From positions 1-64,000 of the forward strand of contig JAVBRO010000008.1 in the NCBI GenBank assembly GCA_031547885.1: a stretch of 64,000 bases of DNA, in the 5' to 3' direction. Made by a program: the position numbers and the translations under genes. Positions 1 to 7,905 of this stretch are shown here, in pieces (the first letter of the stretch is position 1; every line of letters starts with the position of its first letter). A model generated the notes under the pieces. It saw nothing but the letters and a program-made list of their open reading frames with translations, ran no database searches and was not told the origin of the DNA. The stretch comes from UBA940 sp031547885. Its GTDB lineage: Bacteria > Bacteroidota > Bacteroidia > Bacteroidales > Rikenellaceae.

Positions 1-1491
1 ACCCCGATCGACCAATCGACCGGCTGGCTGATCGTGGACAAAACCGTCAATTCGTTCTACGGCGCGGGCGAGGTCAATGTCCCCGTAGCCATCTCCGTCA
101 CCGACAACACCACCGGCAGCCCCCGCACCGGCTACATCTACGTCAAGGCCGGACGCCTGGAGGCGAGGATTACAGTCGTGCAGAAAGACGAATCCCTCGC
201 CGGGCTTTGGATCAAAGATGCCAGCAATGTGGATATTACCTCTCTCGAATGGGTGACGGAGGGCGGTGGCAGCCAAACGCTGGCCGATAAAATATTTAAC
301 GTGACCTGGGTGCCGAAATCGACCACGCTGAATATCACCAAGCAGTTGCAACTAAAATCCGACATGATTACCAATTACGACGACATCGTTTGGAACTCAT
401 ATAGGACTCAATCGGGAGTTATAGACAATACCGGAATATTCGTTTACGCAACGCCGATAAATAACGGTTCCGGCGCAGCTAAATTCACGGTCAGACCGGA
501 GGAATTTACCACAGCTCAAATTGCCGCCGACCTGTTCATCGACCGCCGTGTGTCCGTCGAGTACAGAATCACCAACGGCATGAACATTATCAAGAAAACC
601 ATAGACCTGCACCAATATATCAAAAATATGACCTTGACACCGGATGACGGGAAAAATTATTGGCTACTTGATGGTAGTACAAAATCATTTACGGTCAAGT
701 CTAATGTTCCGTGGGTATTGAAAGCGAAGAAAAACGCCGGACAAAATGGAGGAGCATTAACAACAAGTCACGGTGTCACTGCCGGAGCCAGCATTGACTA
801 CGAAATCGCACGTGGCGGGTATAATCTACCCGATGGACAAGCATTTGCATTTACCAGTATCAATGACATAGCCGCTTACGCAGTTAAATGGGGTGACTTT
901 GTACTTGAACTTTCAAGTCCCGAAGCGCCTAACAGCACAAAGACAGTCACTATCGACTGTGGTAGTTGTGGATTGGGTGGAGAGGTGGTAGCCAAACAGA
1001 TGGGTTCGAGAGGATATACCAATAGCGGTGTCGCCGGATCATATTTGACTCATTTTTATGGAACAGGAGCGAGCAGAAAATGTTGGATGGTGCAGAATTC
1101 AAGGGAGGGCACTTCAACGGCCACTACTTATACAGGGCAAAGTGCCGGACTGCGAGGCTATTATTACAATTGGGATAGGTTGACTAATAACCAAGCCTGC
1201 CCAACCGGATGGCATCTTCCTTCTACTGCGGAGTTTAATACTCTCAGAGCATTGGTCAATGTAAGCCCATCCACGAATCCGATCAGTAAATGGTGGTCAA
1301 CAGTTGCAGGTGACGCTTTTGGAGGCTCATATAACGGAGCTACTGGGGCGTTTGTAAACTGGGATATTTATGGTCAGTGGGCTTTAAATGTTACTCCTTA
1401 CGTTTGTAATGGGAATGCTTCAGGATTGGGGGCTGTTGGAGCGTATGCTACAACCTTGGATTATTTCTCGGTCCGTTGCGTGAAAGACTAA
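1..1491 (+). CDS. FISUMP-domain surface protein, 5' end missing
   Basis: The frame is open from the first base of the window, so the gene starts upstream. The visible N-terminal part is beta-rich and reads like BACON or Ig-like repeats (GYIYVKAG, ARITVVQ). The last ~150 residues match the Fibrobacter succinogenes major paralogous (FISUMP) domain: a KCWMVQN-type motif, YYYNWD, ACPTGWHLPS, and a closing FSVRCVKD. Such proteins are usually exported or lipid-anchored surface proteins of Bacteroidetes with unknown ligands. Base composition falls from ~300 to 1480 compared with the GC-rich neighbours. The stop overlaps the next start (TAATG), so the two are probably co-translated. Confidence 0.8.
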   Translation, partial: TPIDQSTGWLIVDKTVNSFYGAGEVNVPVAISVTDNTTGSPRTGYIYVKAGRLEARITVVQKDESLAGLWIKDASNVDITSLEWVTEGGGSQTLADKIFNVTWVPKSTTLNITKQLQLKSDMITNYDDIVWNSYRTQSGVIDNTGIFVYATPINNGSGAAKFTVRPEEFTTAQIAADLFIDRRVSVEYRITNGMNIIKKTIDLHQYIKNMTLTPDDGKNYWLLDGSTKSFTVKSNVPWVLKAKKNAGQNGGALTTSHGVTAGASIDYEIARGGYNLPDGQAFAFTSINDIAAYAVKWGDFVLELSSPEAPNSTKTVTIDCGSCGLGGEVVAKQMGSRGYTNSGVAGSYLTHFYGTGASRKCWMVQNSREGTSTATTYTGQSAGLRGYYYNWDRLTNNQACPTGWHLPSTAEFNTLRALVNVSPSTNPISKWWSTVAGDAFGGSYNGATGAFVNWDIYGQWALNVTPYVCNGNASGLGAVGAYATTLDYFSVRCVKD

Positions 1492-2222
1492 TGAGTTACA
1501 AAACCAAATATCAACTCCTTGCGGTTTTAACCGTAACGCTACTCTGCGCCTGCACCCACCGGCCTCCCGAAAGGGATGCCGGTGCGGGCGGCGGGGAGGT
1601 CGCACGGGTGCTGGCGCAGCCGTCGCCCGAAAGCGCGGCGGCCGAGGCCCGACGGGTGATCGACAGCGTGGCGACGGCCGCGCCCGAAAACCTGCGGGGG
1701 CTGATCTTCGGCATCTGCAAGGCCCTGCGGGATCGCGGCGACGTACAGACCGCCGCATCCGTGGCTGCTTATCCCTACGGGGTGGACGCCGCGCAGAATG
1801 GCGAGATCGCCCTGCGCCTGCTGACCTCGACCCTGCTGCCCGGATCACAGGCCCCCGCCATCGAGGGGCTTGCCCCGGCCGCCGGACAACCCGCCTGGAC
1901 GATCCTGCTCTTCCATGAAAGCGCCTGCCGCACCTGCCAGGGCCTCGTGTGGGAGATCCGCGAGCGCTACCGCGAACTGCTGACCCTCGGCGTGCGCGTG
2001 GTGACCGTTTCGACCGACACCAACGAAAAAGCATGGACAGAATACGCCGCCATGCTCCCCTGGCCGGACAAACTGTGCGACTACCGGGGCTTTTACAACC
2101 CGAACATGGTCGCCTGGGGCGTAGCCGCCACCCCGACGCTCTTCTTGATAGACGGCAAAGGAAAAGTCGTGGATCAGTACGGCACGACGGACGAGATTTG
2201 GAAAGTGATTTTCGATAAATAA
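1491..2222 (+). CDS. Thioredoxin-like lipoprotein
   Basis: The ATG at 1491 overlaps the preceding stop and gives a hydrophobic signal ending in the lipobox LLCAC, so the mature protein should be lipid-anchored outside the inner membrane. The C-terminal ~120 residues form a TlpA/ResA-like thioredoxin fold: LLFHESACRTCQG carries a CxxC pair (CRTC), followed by VVTVSTD, and then ATPTLFLIDGKGKVV with the cis-Pro (TPT). The ~90 residues between are helical and alanine-rich. A redox role for exported proteins is likely from the family; no substrate is evident. Confidence 0.8.
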   Translation: MSYKTKYQLLAVLTVTLLCACTHRPPERDAGAGGGEVARVLAQPSPESAAAEARRVIDSVATAAPENLRGLIFGICKALRDRGDVQTAASVAAYPYGVDAAQNGEIALRLLTSTLLPGSQAPAIEGLAPAAGQPAWTILLFHESACRTCQGLVWEIRERYRELLTLGVRVVTVSTDTNEKAWTEYAAMLPWPDKLCDYRGFYNPNMVAWGVAATPTLFLIDGKGKVVDQYGTTDEIWKVIFDK

Positions 2223-2237
2223 AAACCGATCCCAACA

Positions 2238-2858
2238 ATGACCCGCACCCGACAAACCCCTCCTGCCCCGGCCCCGCGTATCTACGAATGCGGCGGCCTT
2301 CAGAGCCTGCGCTTCGACTCCGAAGCCGGGGGCCGTTGGTCGTGCGGGTCCCACTCCGGCCCGACGCTCGTGATCGCCACGCGCGGCCGGGTCGAGATAA
2401 CGGGTGCGGGACTCGGCCGTTGCAGCGTCCGGCGCGGGCGCATGGCCCTCGTTCCCGGCGGCGCTGAGTTCCGGCTGCGGGCCTACGGCAAAACCCGCGC
2501 CCTCGTCTGCCGTTTCCACCCGGACGGCACGGCCCTGCAACCCCATTTCCACAGAGGGGGCAAATGGCAGGCCGTCCCGTTCTGCGACGGGATCCGCACG
2601 GTGGCCGACCTCACGGAGATCATGCTGCGCACCGATCTAACCGTCAGCCAGCCCCAATCCCTCGACCGCAAGCGCCTCTGGTTGCAGGAACTCCTGCGCC
2701 GCCAATGCCGCCCCGCGCGGCAGACACCCTCGGCCTCTTTCGCCGACCTCGACCTGTTTTTAGAGGAAAAACGAAAGGCATCCATTATGTTCCAGGCCAC
2801 CCTGAACTCCGCTCCCGTGCGGCTAATGGCCCGTGAAATGGCCCGCAAGATCATCTGA
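2238..2858 (+). CDS. AraC-type cupin protein lacking a DNA-binding domain (paralogue 1)
   Basis: The protein has 206 residues. Residues ~25-100 read as the cupin sensor domain of Bacteroidetes AraC-family regulators (glycine-rich strands, RRGRMALVPGGAEFRL, then ALVCRFHPD). A helical segment follows. Full-length regulators continue with two helix-turn-helix motifs of ~100 residues; here the frame stops instead. The gene is closely related in layout to those at 3119 and 4068. A ligand-sensing or dimerising partner is inferred; direct DNA binding is not supported. It sits 15 bp after the lipoprotein gene, probably in one operon. Confidence 0.6.
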   Translation: MTRTRQTPPAPAPRIYECGGLQSLRFDSEAGGRWSCGSHSGPTLVIATRGRVEITGAGLGRCSVRRGRMALVPGGAEFRLRAYGKTRALVCRFHPDGTALQPHFHRGGKWQAVPFCDGIRTVADLTEIMLRTDLTVSQPQSLDRKRLWLQELLRRQCRPARQTPSASFADLDLFLEEKRKASIMFQATLNSAPVRLMAREMARKII

Positions 2859-3118
2859 CGCTGAATAGTGGCCAGGGTACTCCCCGACTTTGACGTATTG
2901 ATAATAACCCCGCCCCGGCATTTTGCCGTTTCTGTCGTCGCCCGGCCAATTCGGGGGCATCCGGACATCCGGGGGACGACAGAAGAAATGCTGGTGAACG
3001 ACCAGCGAAGCCAGAGTCAGCCCTCTTGCGATAAGCCGGCTGGCTTGTTAGTAACAAAAAATTGGTTTTTTAACCGGGGCGGGGATTTTTGAAGAAACGA
3101 AGTAACGGCACGAAATAA

Positions 3119-3652
3119 ATGGAAACAAAGACCCCGAAGAAACCCTGCGACCTGCGTCTGGCTGGCCCCTGGGAGCGGCTGACACTCTCGGAGCGGGCCA
3201 GCTTCCCCCGCGTGACGGGCCACAAGCCCCTGTTGGTGGCCGTGATGAGCGGACGGATGACCGTCGCAACGGAGGCTTACGGGGAGAAAACCGTCGAGGC
3301 CCGGCAGATGTTCGTCGTCCCGGCGAAGGCCCGCTACCTCTTCACCGCCGACTCCGCAGCGCTGGTGCTGGTGTGCGAGTTCGACATGGCCCTGCTCGAA
3401 ACGTGCCGGTATCCCGTCCGCCGCCTCATGCGCCGGGCCGCCAAATGCTATCCCCTGTTCTGCACCGTCGAAATGAGCGCCGACGCCTGCCGCCTGCTCG
3501 AACAAGTCCCCGCCTTCATGAACGCCGCGCAGAACGCCACGGAACTGCCCCTTACGGCCCGCCAGCGCTTCTTCGCAACCTTGCGCTCTGGCCACCGGAC
3601 ACGGACGCTGGCCTGGCTGATGCGCCCCGTGCTGATGGCCGAGTACGAATAA
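3119..3652 (+). CDS. AraC-type cupin protein lacking a DNA-binding domain (paralogue 2)
   Basis: The protein has 177 residues and shares the plan of its neighbours: PWERLTLSERASF, GHKPLLVAVMSGRM, EARQMFVVPAKARYLF and a cysteine-containing strand (LVCEFDMALLETC) form the cupin half, followed by helices around a CRLLEQ segment. No helix-turn-helix is present. A 260-bp gap with a long inverted repeat precedes it, so it may have its own transcript. Function is inferred only as a sensor-like partner protein. Confidence 0.6.
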   Translation: METKTPKKPCDLRLAGPWERLTLSERASFPRVTGHKPLLVAVMSGRMTVATEAYGEKTVEARQMFVVPAKARYLFTADSAALVLVCEFDMALLETCRYPVRRLMRRAAKCYPLFCTVEMSADACRLLEQVPAFMNAAQNATELPLTARQRFFATLRSGHRTRTLAWLMRPVLMAEYE

Positions 3653-3676
3653 ACCACCCAACCCAATATATTGATC

Positions 3677-4057
3677 GTGAAACACAGACTTTTACTCACA
3701 CTCGCCGCCTTAACCATGCTCTGCTCGTGCGACAAACAGCACGAAGCGCACAAGCGTGCCATCGCCGATTACCTGAAGGCCCGCGCGACGTGGAACGATG
3801 CGGAGTACAAAATACTCGCGCTGGAGATCGAGGAGTTTACCGTCGCCGACAGCATCGCCGTTTTCACGGAACGGGCCGCCGATTCGCTCGCCATCCGCTA
3901 TGACGGGCGCGACGGCAGCGAGGTGCTGGCCTTGCAGGTGGGCTGCAAGTACGGCCTGATCGTGCCGTCCTTTAGAATCGCAACGGAGACCTTCGAAACC
4001 TTCGTACTGACGCCCGACGGCAACCGTGTATTAGGAAAGGCGGGAGAACTACTATAA
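3677..4057 (+). CDS. Small lipoprotein
   Basis: A GTG at 3677 gives a compact signal peptide with the lipobox MLCSC; a TTG two codons upstream is the alternative. The mature ~110 residues are charged and mixed alpha/beta, with no recognised domain. The gene lies between two cupin paralogues with short gaps (24 and 10 bp), implying one operon with them. No function can be assigned. Confidence 0.65.
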   Translation: MKHRLLLTLAALTMLCSCDKQHEAHKRAIADYLKARATWNDAEYKILALEIEEFTVADSIAVFTERAADSLAIRYDGRDGSEVLALQVGCKYGLIVPSFRIATETFETFVLTPDGNRVLGKAGELL

Positions 4058-4067
4058 ACATCGCAAT

Positions 4068-4640
4068 ATGGCAACGGAAACCGACACGCAAATCCGGCAC
4101 TCCCAAATCGACCGCGCCCGCCATCCGTGGGAGCGCTTCCGGTTCGGCGGCGGCTGTTCGGTGCGCGAAGGGAGTACGGGCCATGAGGCGTTGCTGGTGT
4201 TCGTGCTGCGGAATCCCGTCTATGTGTCCTGGAGTGATATGGCCACCTGCCGGATCGAACCCCAAAACCTCTTCTTCATCCCTCCCGACACAACCTACCG
4301 GATCGAGGGACGGGGAACGGCGAAGGTAGTCACCTGCCTCTTCGGGTTCGCGTTTTTCGAGTGCTACGGTTACGACACCTCGCGCTTCGCCCGCAGGCGC
4401 GGCCGCAGGAAAAAGGTCATCCATTGCATGGCGATGACCGAGGATATCTCCAAGATGGAGGGCCTTGCAGAAATTTACATCGGCATGGACGATCATTTAC
4501 CCGACCAACTGGAGTGTTGCCGCCGGATGGTGTTCGACGAGATCGTCGAGGCGCTCCCCGCCCAGGAGCTGGCCCTGTTAATACCCCCACAACTACTAAA
4601 CCCTAACGAAAAGAAGAATTATGGATCCAACATGAGTTGA
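4068..4640 (+). CDS. AraC-type cupin protein lacking a DNA-binding domain (paralogue 3)
   Basis: The protein has 190 residues. HPWERFRFGGGCSVREG, GHEALLVFVLRNPVYV and EPQNLFFIPPDTTYRI are the clearest matches among the three paralogues to the N-terminal cupin of Bacteroidales AraC regulators. The helical part (KKVIHCMAMTEDISKMEG) is also typical, but the expected C-terminal helix-turn-helix pair is absent. A hairpin terminator lies 46 bp downstream, so this gene closes the operon. Confidence 0.65.
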   Translation: MATETDTQIRHSQIDRARHPWERFRFGGGCSVREGSTGHEALLVFVLRNPVYVSWSDMATCRIEPQNLFFIPPDTTYRIEGRGTAKVVTCLFGFAFFECYGYDTSRFARRRGRRKKVIHCMAMTEDISKMEGLAEIYIGMDDHLPDQLECCRRMVFDEIVEALPAQELALLIPPQLLNPNEKKNYGSNMS

Positions 4641-4686
4641 TATGATATCGGTGTAAACAACAGGTTTGACAGTCCTACAGATCGAA

Positions 4687-4721
4687 GGGATATACCGCCG
4701 GAAGGCGGCGTATCCCTTTTT
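4687..4721 (+). terminator. Intrinsic terminator
   Basis: Arms GGGATATACCGCC and GGCGGCGTATCCC pair with one G.T or mismatch around a GGAA loop and are followed by five T. It closes the cupin/lipoprotein operon and separates it from the prophage side. Confidence 0.85.
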
Positions 4722-4754
4722 GCTTATGCCGCAGAAACATAAAACGTATTGGTT

Positions 4755-4958
4755 ATGAAAAGATTGACCCAGACCCGATTCTTCGGATTGGCAGAGACTC
4801 CGGAGGAGCCTCCTAATCCGCGCCCGCTGGAAGCTGCGTGGTATGACCTCGCCGATTCGGTCGTTGCGCTGACCTTCCCGGACGAGCCATTCAATGCCAT
4901 CGTATTTACGCCGGTAGAAACAACAGTACACCAACCCTTTAAAACACATCGCTTATGA
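4755..4958 (+). CDS. Hypothetical 67-residue protein
   Basis: The ATG at 4755 opens a short frame (MKRLTQTRFFGLAET) whose stop overlaps the next start in an ATGA junction at 4955-4958. That coupling is the best evidence that it is translated. Its residues are acidic and proline-rich around EEPPNPRPLE. No family is recognised. Being coupled to the RteC-like gene, it probably belongs to the prophage's leftmost operon. Confidence 0.5.
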   Translation: MKRLTQTRFFGLAETPEEPPNPRPLEAAWYDLADSVVALTFPDEPFNAIVFTPVETTVHQPFKTHRL

Positions 4959-5560
4959 AACGGTTTGATAATACAGGGTTGTTGGAAGCTCTTAAAAACT
5001 ATGACAAATCCCCGTCCACCTCCCTGACAGCAGGGGACACCCTCCTTAATGAATTCATCGAGGATTTGTACGCCTATTGCCGCGATGAGAGTTGCATCGC
5101 CGAGCGTATCCGCACGTTGGGCTTCATCCGGTCTGAATTTGCGACGTTTATGGAAAACGATCTGCCGGGATCGAAGAAGGGCGCTCCGCTGCGGAAGATC
5201 ATCGGCAAAGCAATCGCGGCCATCGACTCCGAACTCCATATTGTTAAAATGGACTTGGAGCATCCCGACCGTTTTCTCGAATTCCCCTCCGACAATCCTC
5301 CGCTCGCCCGGTGGGGCGGGAAGATATCCGACCTGATTGAATATTTTACCGCGCCGCAGGCGGCAGGCTTACTGCAACATCCTTCCGGACAGCCGATGGA
5401 CTTCGATGGGATGTGCCAATGGCTGGAGAAAAACTTTGGAATAACCATTTCCAACCCCGGCGACCGTCGGGCGAAAGTTCTCGACCGGCAAAAAAACACG
5501 ACATTTCAGGACGAAATGCGGCAGGTATATTTATTAGAGGCCAAGAAAAGGGATAAGTAA
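4955..5560 (+). CDS. RteC-like protein
   Basis: The protein has 201 residues. The C-terminal half follows the RteC pattern: RWGGKISDLIEYF (Trp then DLIE), a middle FDGMCQWLEKNFGI segment, and RRAKVLDRQKNTTFQDEM, like the R..I..RK..RT.F.D end of RteC proteins. In Bacteroides conjugative transposons RteC controls excision genes; many Bacteroidales prophages carry remote homologues of unknown role. Its place at the edge of the element fits excision or regulatory work, but that is inference. A strong hairpin follows 18 bp downstream. Confidence 0.55.
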   Translation: MKRFDNTGLLEALKNYDKSPSTSLTAGDTLLNEFIEDLYAYCRDESCIAERIRTLGFIRSEFATFMENDLPGSKKGAPLRKIIGKAIAAIDSELHIVKMDLEHPDRFLEFPSDNPPLARWGGKISDLIEYFTAPQAAGLLQHPSGQPMDFDGMCQWLEKNFGITISNPGDRRAKVLDRQKNTTFQDEMRQVYLLEAKKRDK

Positions 5561-5578
5561 ATCAGTTTGTTACACAAA

Positions 5579-5617
5579 AAAACAGCATAATATAATATAT
5601 TATGCTGTTTTCTTTTT
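5579..5617 (+). terminator. Intrinsic terminator
   Basis: AACAGCATAATAT and ATATTATGCTGTT form a perfect 13-bp stem with a very short loop, flanked by A-run and T-run, so it could act in both directions. It separates the RteC-like operon from the excisionase/replication genes. Confidence 0.85.
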
Positions 5618-5659
5618 GGCCCCTTCGTAACCTTGCACCACACCAAAAGCACATCGATT

Positions 5660-5959
5660 ATGGAGACAATCATCAGCGACTCGACGATTCTGGAGGGCGG
5701 CAAGAAGCTACTCTCGAAGAAGCTGGCTGCGGCCGTATTAGGCGTTTCGTACCGCACTCTCGAACGGTGGTACAGAAATAATTACATCAACTATATCCGT
5801 GTCGGCGGCCGTGTATTTATCGGCTATTCTGAAATCTACCGGATCCGCGACCAGTTCATCGATGCCAAACCCAATGGCAACTATATGGAGTCGCAAATCC
5901 GCACCCTCGACGACATCCACCGCCGGCAGCAACCATACAGGAACGAAGCGCGTCCATGA
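5660..5959 (+). CDS. Excisionase-like helix-turn-helix protein
   Basis: The ATG at 5660 is preferred over an upstream frame because it starts with METIISD just after the terminator. The 99-residue protein holds a MerR/excisionase-type winged helix: LSKKLAAAVLGVSYRTLERWYRNNYINYIRVGGRVFI, written here in part, is the classic first helix, recognition helix, then wing. Such small proteins act as Xis or as early regulators in Bacteroidetes elements. Its stop overlaps the ATG of the replication initiator (ATGA at 5956), so both are co-expressed. Confidence 0.75.
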   Translation: METIISDSTILEGGKKLLSKKLAAAVLGVSYRTLERWYRNNYINYIRVGGRVFIGYSEIYRIRDQFIDAKPNGNYMESQIRTLDDIHRRQQPYRNEARP

Positions 5960-6870
5960 ACTATATGACCGAGATAAAACTGTTCAACGAGTGGCTGGAG
6001 ACGAGCGAGGTATCCTCGGCCGCCATCGCCTTGTGGTATGCGCTGATGTACATCGCCAACCGCAGCGGATGGAAGCCGGAACTCTCGATCCCCGCCTCCA
6101 CGCTCACCATGCGGACAAAATTATCCCGGTCGACCGTTTACCGCGAACGCGAAGCCTTACGCGATCACGGGCTGATCGATTTTGATGAGAATGGGGGACG
6201 ACAGAGCAGCACCTACCGGATAAACGGTTTCGAGTCCCGGCTTGTGTCCCACACAGACACACAAAGCGGGACACAAAGTGAAACACAAATCCCCGAAGCG
6301 TCCCACGTTGTGTCCCACACAGAAACACAAGATGGAACACAAGCCGACGATGCGTCTCATGTTGTGTCCCACACGGGGACGCAAAGTGAAACACAAACGG
6401 ATTTTGTGTCCCACACAGGAACACAAAGTGGGATGATATATAAACATAAACAAGATCTATCTCTTAAAAAAAATAGAGATAAATCTTCTTCGGGTAAAAA
6501 AGAAAAAAGTTGCGCGAAAAAGAAAAAAGAGGAGTTCGACCTCTCGTTCGCCGGCGATCCGGTCTGGGAGGAGTTGCTCCGCACCTGGCTGGAGTACAAG
6601 CGCGGCCGAAACCAGGTCTACAAAAGCGAACTGTCCGTGCGCAAGTTTCTCACCATGCTGCGCAACCTCTCGCGGGGCGATCCCGAAATGGCCCGGCAAA
6701 TTGTCGACAAAAGTATCGCCAACAACTGGGCGGGGATTTTCGAGCTACAAGATGCCGGCGGCCAGGCGAGGGGCCAGCCAGCCACCGGCCAACGCATCGG
6801 GCAAATCAAACAGCCCGAAGATGAAGCCCGCCGGCAGAAATTGTTGGATAAATTCGACAAGCGAAAGTAA
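5956..6870 (+). CDS. Phage replication initiator (lambda O-like layout)
   Basis: The protein has 304 residues. The N-terminus is a winged helix (ALWYALMYIANRSGWK, TKLSRSTVYREREALRDHGLI), as in phage and DnaD-type initiators. Residues ~95-160 are a repetitive linker built from VSHT, TQSGTQ and SETQ units, encoded by DNA repeats; a lysine-rich stretch follows. The C-terminal domain (WEELLRTWLEYKRGRN) may contact the helicase loader. The gene is followed by a DnaC-like ATPase, the same order as lambda O and P. In lambda the origin lies inside O; the repeats here suggest the same. The role is inferred from layout and fold. Confidence 0.75.
   Translation: MNYMTEIKLFNEWLETSEVSSAAIALWYALMYIANRSGWKPELSIPASTLTMRTKLSRSTVYREREALRDHGLIDFDENGGRQSSTYRINGFESRLVSHTDTQSGTQSETQIPEASHVVSHTETQDGTQADDASHVVSHTGTQSETQTDFVSHTGTQSGMIYKHKQDLSLKKNRDKSSSGKKEKSCAKKKKEEFDLSFAGDPVWEELLRTWLEYKRGRNQVYKSELSVRKFLTMLRNLSRGDPEMARQIVDKSIANNWAGIFELQDAGGQARGQPATGQRIGQIKQPEDEARRQKLLDKFDKRK
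6242..6430 (+). repeat. Iteron-like repeats inside the initiator gene
   Basis: TTGTGTCCCACAC recurs at 6242, 6308, 6362 and 6404, each followed by shorter units of the form ACACAAAGTG or GGGACACAAA. Copies are 66, 54 and 42 bp apart, and the reverse motif (GGGACAC) alternates with the forward one. The arrangement stays in frame, giving VSHTxTQ repeats. It is best read as binding sites for the protein the gene encodes. Confidence 0.7.
6433..6537 (+). other. Candidate replication origin, AT-rich unwinding region
   Basis: Directly after the last iteron the GC-rich gene turns strongly AT-rich (runs of A, ATATATAAAC, AAAAAAAATAG) and holds a 7-bp inverted repeat, TATCTCT at 6458 and AGAGATA at 6475. 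Iterons next to an AT-rich tract inside an initiator gene is the lambda-type origin design. No experimental support can be claimed. Confidence 0.55.
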
Positions 6871-6874
6871 AAAC

Positions 6875-6946
6875 GCTCGAAAATGACCCCTCTGCGACGC
6901 TCCAAACTGACCCCCTGAAAACGGTGCAAATTGACCCCTTTACAGA
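6875..6946 (+). repeat. Three 24-bp direct repeats containing TGACCCC
   Basis: TGACCCC starts at 6884, 6908 and 6932, exactly 24 bp apart, preceded each time by a GCTC/GGTG-type start and AAA. They fill the gap between initiator and helicase loader. They could be operator or iteron sites. A remnant of an IS21-type terminus, which also carries spaced TGACCCC-like repeats in Bacteroidetes, is the alternative. Confidence 0.65.
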
Positions 6947-6967
6947 ATTGAAAACCAAATAAATATA

Positions 6968-7621
6968 ATGACTATGGAAAACAAGCCTATGAGCACGGAA
7001 GATTTGATTTCACGGCTCATCAAAGACCGCAAGTTAGTCGTCCGCACCCCGGCCAAACTCTCGTGGGGCGATCGCGAAACGTGCGAATCGCTCCTTCCGG
7101 CGTTATTCCGAAGGCTGGATGGCACGATTGCCCCTTATCAACACATTCCCGAATACGACGAGGTGATCGACTGGATGACCGACACCGGCGGCGTGGGCCT
7201 GCTGCTGATTGGCGACTGCGGGCGCGGCAAGAGCATCATCGCCACCTGCCTCGTCCCGGTGCTGCTGGCCATAAAAAACCTCACGACGTATCCCGTCCAC
7301 GCCGACGACCTCGAAAAGCCGTACCCCTTCGCCGCCTCGACTATGGGCATGGATCCGAAGATGACCTGCCTCGACTACCTCCAGCGCTGCCCGTACCCCG
7401 TTATCGACGAGTTAGGCGTCGAGCCGCTGATCAACGACTACGGCGAAAAGTACGAGGGCTTCAACCGGATCATCAACGCCGCCGAGCGTTATTTCCGGCC
7501 GCTGTTCGTATCCACCAACCTTACCAAGCAGGAACTGCTGAACCGCTACGGCGAGCGGACGTTAGACCGCCTCCAGCACCTCTGCCGCATTGTCGAATTC
7601 CGGGGCGAGAGCCTGCGCTAA
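6968..7621 (+). CDS. DnaC-like helicase loader ATPase
   Basis: The protein has 217 residues of AAA+ type: Walker A GDCGRGKS (82-89), Walker B YPVIDELG (143-150), sensor-1 strand LFVSTNLT (179-186) and the arginine-finger segment RYGERTLDRL. This is the DnaC/IstB-related loader layout. As a phage protein placed right after the initiator, it should deliver the host DnaB helicase to the phage origin. ATG at 6968 is used; a second ATG at 6974 is equally placed. IstB identity is less likely because no IstA transposase lies nearby. Confidence 0.8.
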   Translation: MTMENKPMSTEDLISRLIKDRKLVVRTPAKLSWGDRETCESLLPALFRRLDGTIAPYQHIPEYDEVIDWMTDTGGVGLLLIGDCGRGKSIIATCLVPVLLAIKNLTTYPVHADDLEKPYPFAASTMGMDPKMTCLDYLQRCPYPVIDELGVEPLINDYGEKYEGFNRIINAAERYFRPLFVSTNLTKQELLNRYGERTLDRLQHLCRIVEFRGESLR

Positions 7622-7632
7622 AACTTACAGTC

Positions 7633-7902
7633 ATGGTCGATATAAAATTCATAAAGCTGATTTACAGCTCAACTGCCAACGACCTCTGTGCCGTCGAGCT
7701 GCGGCCGAAAGGTTATCTACCGGACGGTTACCTTGTGATTGCCGAGCAGATGGATCAGAAAGATGCCTCGGCGTTCATCCGCAGGATTCGGCAGAAATAT
7801 ATCCAGGGGCGCAAACGGGGCCGTTATCCGTCGATGGAGATCGTAAAACTCGAACTGGAGCTGTTCGTGAAGCTCAAAGCCTACCACCGCAAATTAGTCT
7901 GA
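7633..7902 (+). CDS. Hypothetical phage protein, 89 residues
   Basis: An ATG at 7633 starts MVDIKFIKLIYSS, 12 bp after the helicase loader. The protein has an N-terminal beta part and a basic helical end (IRRIRQKYIQGRKRGRYPS). No family is recognised. The tight packing between loader and next gene supports translation in the early replication operon. Confidence 0.6.
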   Translation: MVDIKFIKLIYSSTANDLCAVELRPKGYLPDGYLVIAEQMDQKDASAFIRRIRQKYIQGRKRGRYPSMEIVKLELELFVKLKAYHRKLV

Positions 7903-7905
7903 CCT

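Noticed and set aside
1420..2238. Minus-strand frame opposite the thioredoxin-like lipoprotein
   Set aside because: Arginine-, serine- and proline-rich composition typical of a shadow frame; the opposite strand encodes a convincing signal peptide and CxxC domain.
6242..6430. Regular repeats that might be a CRISPR array
   Set aside because: Repeats are short and unequally spaced (66, 54, 42 bp), stay in frame inside a gene, and lack unique spacers or cas genes.
6968..7621. Reading the ATPase gene as IstB of an insertion sequence
   Set aside because: No IstA gene or second terminus is nearby, and position after an initiator gene with iterons fits a helicase loader better.
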